A stretch of DNA of 9,561 nt. It comes from CAZVEV01 sp964625865 (GTDB lineage Bacteria; Planctomycetota; Phycisphaerae; SM23-33). The notes beneath the pieces are model-generated. The model made no database searches. It saw only the letters and a list, made by a program, of their open reading frames with translations, and was not told where the DNA came from. The stretch is taken from NCBI GenBank assembly GCA_964625865.1, contig CAZVEV010000242.1:1-9561 (forward strand), read 5' to 3'. The translations under genes were made by a program, and so were the position numbers. This document shows positions 6,538 through 9,561 of this stretch, one piece after another. Each line of letters begins with the position of its first letter. The first letter of the stretch is position 1.

Positions 6538-7809
6538 CTACAAACGGAACTTCACCTGTCCGCCGACGATAGTGCAGACCGCCCGCCCGCGAACGCGCCA
6601 CCCGTCGTAGGGGCAATTCCGGGCCTTCGACGCGAACGCCGTCGGGCGAATCGTCCAACGCTTCTTCGGATCGATAATCGTCACGTCCGCCGCGGCACCG
6701 GCGGCCAGCGTGCCCAGCGGCTTGTGGATCACTGCCGCGGGATTCACCGTCATCCGCGCGATCAGTTCGGGCCAGGTCAGCAACTTCGTCGCGATCAGGG
6801 CCTTGACGTACAGTGCCAGCGCACAGTCCAGCGAGACAATGCCGAACGGCGCGAGGTTGAATTCGAGTTCCTTCTCCTCCTGGGCATGCGGCGCGTGATC
6901 GGTCGCCAGGCAGTCGATCGTGCCGTCGACCACGCCGCGGCGGACCGCCTCCACGTCGGCCAGCGAACGCAGCGGCGGGTTGACCTTGAAGTTCGGGTCG
7001 TAGCCCATGCAGGCCGCATCGGTCAGCAGCAGGTGGTGCGGGGTGGCCTCGGCGGTCACGGGCAGCCCGTCGGCCTTGGCGGCGCGAATCAGCTCCACGC
7101 TGCCCGCGCTCGAGACGTGCTGCACGTGATACGGCGCCCCGGTCTTGCGGACCAGTTCGAGGTCGCGCTGAAGCATGATCTGCTCTCCGGAGGCCGCAAT
7201 GCCCCCCAGCCCCAGCCGCACCGCCACGGCGCCGGAGTTCATCGCGCCGGTGAACAGGTCGGGGTCCTGACAATGCTGCATCAGCGGGGCGCCGATCATG
7301 CCCGTGTACTGCAGAGCCCGCTGCATAAGCACCGAACTGCTCACGCCGGACCCGTCGTCGCTGAAGCCGACGGCCCCCGCGTCGAGCATCAGGCCCATCT
7401 CCGCCAGTTCGTCACCGGCGCGCTGCTTGGTGATACACCCGACGGGCATCACGCGGGCCAGGGCCGCCTCCCCGCCGCGGTGAAGCACGTAATGCACCGA
7501 CGTGTCGTTGTCCATCGGCGGGTGCGTGTTGGGCATGGCGCAGATGGTGGTGTACCCGCCCGCAACGGCAGCCGCGGCCGCGGTGGCCACCGTCTCTTCC
7601 TCTTCGTGACCGGGCTCGCGACAGTGGACGTGCAGGTCGATCAGGCCGGGGCAGACGATCTTGCCGGCCGCGTCGATAACCTCGCGGCTCTTGCCTCTGG
7701 CCTTGCCCACGCGAGCGATAACCCCGCGCTGGATCGTCACGTCGCAGACCTCGTCCAGCCCCGTGGCGGGGTCTATCACGCGACCGTTTTGGATCAAGAT
7801 ATCGTTCAT
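6538..7809 (-). CDS. pyrC: dihydroorotase, class I, amidohydrolase superfamily
   Basis: This enzyme cyclises N-carbamoyl-L-aspartate to dihydroorotate, the third step of pyrimidine synthesis, in the cytoplasm. The 423-residue protein has the metal motif DLHVHCREPG (H60, H62, R64), MPNTHPP, FSDDG with D151 or D152 at the bridging position, H179 in MQHCQD, H231 in HVQHVSSAGS, EATPHHLLLTD, and D304 in ATDHAPHAQEEKE. All expected catalytic ligands are present, so it should be active rather than a PyrC-like structural subunit. An acidic residue in place of carboxylated lysine resembles the Aquifex enzyme, which works in a complex with aspartate carbamoyltransferase. The ATG at 7809 is chosen over an in-frame upstream start at 7938 because family homology begins at MNDILIQNGRVIDP, with AGGG 6 bases upstream. 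Its ATG overlaps the TGA of the 28-codon mini-ORF. Confidence 0.96.
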   Translation of the reverse strand: MNDILIQNGRVIDPATGLDEVCDVTIQRGVIARVGKARGKSREVIDAAGKIVCPGLIDLHVHCREPGHEEEETVATAAAAAVAGGYTTICAMPNTHPPMDNDTSVHYVLHRGGEAALARVMPVGCITKQRAGDELAEMGLMLDAGAVGFSDDGSGVSSSVLMQRALQYTGMIGAPLMQHCQDPDLFTGAMNSGAVAVRLGLGGIAASGEQIMLQRDLELVRKTGAPYHVQHVSSAGSVELIRAAKADGLPVTAEATPHHLLLTDAACMGYDPNFKVNPPLRSLADVEAVRRGVVDGTIDCLATDHAPHAQEEKELEFNLAPFGIVSLDCALALYVKALIATKLLTWPELIARMTVNPAAVIHKPLGTLAAGAAADVTIIDPKKRWTIRPTAFASKARNCPYDGWRVRGRAVCTIVGGQVKFRL

Positions 7810-7903
7810 TCGCTGCCCTGACTGCTCACACACGACAAGGCTGTCCGTATCCGGAAGCCACTGCCCGTTTGCCGCGTCAAGAGATCGTTCATGCTCTGCC
7901 CTG
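7794..7903 (-). repeat. direct repeat of the pyrC start region at the pyrB/pyrC junction
   Basis: On the minus strand, 7903-7877 and 7820-7794 are two 27-base copies with 24 identities, offset by 83 bases. Each includes CAGGGCAG, three variable bases, ATGAACGAT, one variable base, and TCTTGA. Both copies thus carry the same Shine-Dalgarno AGGG at the same spacing before an ATG, and in both that ATG overlaps a TGA stop (pyrB in the first copy, the mini-ORF in the second). Weaker similarity extends on either side. The simplest reading is an old tandem duplication of the pyrB end and pyrC start. Confidence 0.85.
7806..7892 (-). CDS. 28-codon mini-ORF linking pyrB to pyrC by two ATGA overlaps
   Basis: The ATG at 7892 overlaps the pyrB TGA (ATGA). 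The frame runs 28 codons and its own TGA overlaps the pyrC ATG. AGGG sits 6 bases upstream, as for pyrC. The product begins MNDLLTRQTG, resembling the PyrC start MNDILIQNGR. Its end, LSCVSSQGSE, echoes the PyrB C-terminus LYLVSQGRA. It therefore looks like a fused remnant of duplicated pyrB and pyrC ends rather than an old independent gene. It may be translated and pass ribosomes from pyrB to pyrC (translational coupling), but no function of the peptide is claimed. It is only 28 codons, so the evidence for expression is positional. Confidence 0.5.
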   Translation of the reverse strand: MNDLLTRQTGSGFRIRTALSCVSSQGSE

Positions 7904-8890
7904 GCTGACGAGGTACAGCACGGCCATCCGTACCGCAAGACCGTTGGTGACCTGCTGGAGAATGCAACTGTTGGGCCCGTCGGCGACGTCGCTGGTCAGT
8001 TCGACCCCGCGATTGATCGGGCCCGGGTGCATCACGAGGATGTCCTTGCGGGCCCGCTTGAGCCGCTCGGCGTTCAGCCCGTACAGGCGGCTGTACTCAC
8101 GCACCGACGGGAAGAGATTGCTGCTGAACCGTTCGAACTGGATTCGCAGCATGTTGACGACGTCGACTTCGGCCAGCACGTCGTCGAGACTGTGCGATAT
8201 CTCGCACCCCATCGCGGTGATGGCCGCCGGCACGAGCGTGGGCGGGCCCACGACGACCACTTCGGCCCCGAGCTTGGTCAGGCCCAGGATGTTGCTCCGC
8301 GCGACGCGGGAGTGGGCAATGTCGCCGACGATGGCGACCTTCACCCCCTCCAGGCCGCCCAGGCGCTGGCGGATGGTGTAGATGTCCAGCAGGCCCTGCG
8401 TGGGATGCTCGTGCGAGCCGTCGCCGGCGTTGACGATTGATTCGGGCATGTTCCGCGCGAGCATGTGCGGCGCGCCGGACTGCCCGTGACGCATCACGAT
8501 GATGTCCACGCCCATCGCCGCCACGTTCCGCGCCGTGTCCAGCGTCGTCTCGCCCTTGGCCACCGACGAGCCCTTGCTCGTCAGCAGCAGCGTGTCGCAA
8601 CTGAGCCGGCTGGCCGCCAGCTCGAAACTCATCCGTGTGCGCGTCGAGTTCTCGAAGAACAGCAGCGCCGCGACCTTCCCGTGCAGCGTCGGGACCTTCT
8701 TGATCGACCGGGTGGAGACTTCCTTGAACGTCTCGGCCGTGTCGAGAATGTGCGTGATTTCCTCGGCGGACAGCTCGTCCAGGCCGAGCAGATCCTTCCG
8801 CGTCCAGACGAACGGGGCGTCGGCGTCCCGGTCGGTCCCGGCTGCCGCGGCGTCAACTTCTTCGGATGATGAAGAGACCTTCCTGGCCAT
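7889..8890 (-). CDS. pyrB: aspartate carbamoyltransferase catalytic subunit
   Basis: This enzyme condenses carbamoyl phosphate with L-aspartate to N-carbamoylaspartate, the committed step of pyrimidine synthesis, as a cytoplasmic trimer. The 333 residues include the carbamoyl-phosphate loop FFENSTRTRMSFE (STRTR at 82-86), the mobile lysine region SSVAKGETTLDT (K112), MRHG (H134), DGSHEHPTQGLLD (H162, Q165), the start of the aspartate domain VAIVGDIAHSRVARSN, and HPGPINRG (288-295). A serine- and alanine-rich acidic extension of about 26 residues precedes the usual family start. Its first 12 codons lie in the 38-base overlap with the end of pyrR. AAGGA upstream of 8890 supports this start, and no later ATG comes before the core. 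No pyrI regulatory-subunit gene is seen. Position next to pyrC suggests a possible PyrB-PyrC complex, an inference from relatives. Confidence 0.97.
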   Translation of the reverse strand: MARKVSSSSEEVDAAAAGTDRDADAPFVWTRKDLLGLDELSAEEITHILDTAETFKEVSTRSIKKVPTLHGKVAALLFFENSTRTRMSFELAASRLSCDTLLLTSKGSSVAKGETTLDTARNVAAMGVDIIVMRHGQSGAPHMLARNMPESIVNAGDGSHEHPTQGLLDIYTIRQRLGGLEGVKVAIVGDIAHSRVARSNILGLTKLGAEVVVVGPPTLVPAAITAMGCEISHSLDDVLAEVDVVNMLRIQFERFSSNLFPSVREYSRLYGLNAERLKRARKDILVMHPGPINRGVELTSDVADGPNSCILQQVTNGLAVRMAVLYLVSQGRA

Positions 8891-9383
8891 CGTTTTCCTT
8901 GAGCTTCACTTGAACGCGCGACCCGGCCGGGGCGGTGATCTTGCGCCCGACGAAGTCGGCGGAAATAGGCAACTCGCGCCCGCCGCGGTCTATCAGGACC
9001 GCCAGGCGGATCACGTCAGGACGCCCGAAGTCGTGAATCGCATCCAGCGCCGCACGGACGCTGCGGCCGGTGTGGAGCACGTCGTCGACCAGCAGCAGCC
9101 ACACCCCGTCGAGATCGAAGTCGATTTCCGTCGCCCGCACCAGCGGCACGCCGCGCCGACGCGACAGGTCGTCGCGATAGAACGTGATGTCCAGCACGCC
9201 ATACTCGGCCTCGATGCCCTCGGTCTGGGCAAGCCGTTCGACGACCCGCCGCCCGAGCGTCTCGCCCCGCGTCCGGATGCCCACCACCGCGATCGGCTTG
9301 TCCTTGGGCAGATCAGCCACGATAGACGCATAGAGGCTGTCGAGTGCGTTGTTGAGCTGTTTGGACGTTAGCTTCTTCGGCAT
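8853..9383 (-). CDS. pyrR: bifunctional pyr operon regulator / uracil phosphoribosyltransferase
   Basis: PyrR proteins bind uridine nucleotides and, in Bacillus, the pyr mRNA leader to cause attenuation; many also convert uracil and PRPP to UMP. The 176-residue protein has the type I phosphoribosyltransferase fold with VGIRTRGETLGRRV (34-47), DITFYRDDLS (65-74), the PRPP-binding LLLVDDVLHTGRS (96-108), and LAVLIDRGGRELPISADFVG (127-146). The ATG at 9383 is chosen over an in-frame start at 9488 because the family's usual beginning (MPKKLTSKQLNNAL) matches there. AGGG stands very close upstream, a modest ribosome site. It is the first gene of the pyr cluster and its end overlaps pyrB by 38 bases, so the two are probably translated together. 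The short region upstream shows no recognisable PyrR-binding attenuator, so its regulatory mode here is uncertain. Confidence 0.95.
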   Translation of the reverse strand: MPKKLTSKQLNNALDSLYASIVADLPKDKPIAVVGIRTRGETLGRRVVERLAQTEGIEAEYGVLDITFYRDDLSRRRGVPLVRATEIDFDLDGVWLLLVDDVLHTGRSVRAALDAIHDFGRPDVIRLAVLIDRGGRELPISADFVGRKITAPAGSRVQVKLKENDGQEGLFIIRRS

Positions 9384-9414
9384 AACCCTGCTCGTGAATA
9401 CTGCAACCGGGCAA

Positions 9415-9444
9415 ATCGTACGCGCCCGGGCGGCCGCGAGGCAA
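9415..9444 (-). promoter_or_regulatory. candidate pyr operon promoter with an internal palindrome
   Basis: On the minus strand TTGCCT (9444-9439) and TACGAT (9420-9415) are 18 bases apart, each with four of six sigma-70 matches. The spacer holds the 10-base palindrome CGCCCGGGCG (9423-9432). Transcription starting here would give a leader of about 25-30 bases, too short for a terminator/antiterminator switch. In 9445-9561 I see only a TTGACG (9488-9483, minus), the palindrome GCTCCGGAGC (9516-9525) followed on the minus strand by CCCCCTTTTT, and the small stem GCAGG/CCTGC near 9543-9554. The second of these could be the remnant or terminator of a gene outside the window. Confidence 0.3.
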
Positions 9445-9561
9445 GAGGAAACTGCGGACCGCGATCGCATTAAGTCGCCCCCCGTCAATGCCGATGCGCC
9501 GAAAAAGGGGGACTGGCTCCGGAGCGGGACGCTGTTGCCCGCGCAGGTGCCTGCTACGAAA

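Noticed and set aside
7810..7938. Longer PyrC starting at 7938
   Set aside because: The added 43 residues run through the end of pyrB and the mini-ORF and have no family similarity. The conserved PyrC start and a good ribosome site are at 7809.
9384..9488. Longer PyrR starting at 9488
   Set aside because: The extra 35 residues are unlike any PyrR start and would run over the best promoter candidate. Family homology begins at 9383.

Overview
This is a GC-rich bacterial chromosomal window. It looks like Planctomycetota, possibly Phycisphaerae. The basis is inference: a secreted formylglycine-type sulfatase with a C-terminal beta-sandwich-like extension sits next to a secreted right-handed parallel beta-helix protein, a pairing common in that phylum, beside housekeeping genes in a pyrR-pyrB-pyrC order. 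No 16S rRNA or other taxonomic marker is present.

Layout. Bases 1-181 hold no gene. On the minus strand, a sulfatase (2433-4448) is followed after 61 bases by a beta-helix gene (182-2371). The two probably form one transcription unit for secreted attack on a sulfated or complex polysaccharide. The beta-helix gene carries a single in-frame amber codon at 1229-1231 with intact coding sequence on both sides, so I annotate it as a probable recent pseudogene or a base error. Bases 4449-4752 are a divergent intergenic region. It contains a striking 84-base inverted repeat (4548-4631) with 28-base arms and weak promoter candidates facing each way. purD (4753-6021, plus strand) encodes the GAR synthetase of purine synthesis.

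The right-hand part is on the minus strand: pyrR (8853-9383), pyrB (7889-8890), a 28-codon mini-ORF (7806-7892), pyrC (6538-7809), then a small PilZ-domain gene (6083-6421) that converges on purD. pyrR and pyrB overlap by 38 bases. pyrB, the mini-ORF and pyrC are chained by two ATGA stop/start overlaps. The mini-ORF start region, including its Shine-Dalgarno sequence, is a near copy of the pyrC start region, 83 bases away, which suggests an old tandem duplication of the pyrB/pyrC junction. PyrB and PyrC carry out the second and third steps of UMP synthesis. PyrR would sense UMP/UTP, but I see no classical attenuator ahead of it.

I found no mobile-element gene, CRISPR array, tRNA or rRNA, and no convincing new multi-gene system. 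The points most worth checking are the amber-interrupted beta-helix gene, the large inverted repeat between the sulfatase and purD, and the duplicated pyrB/pyrC junction.
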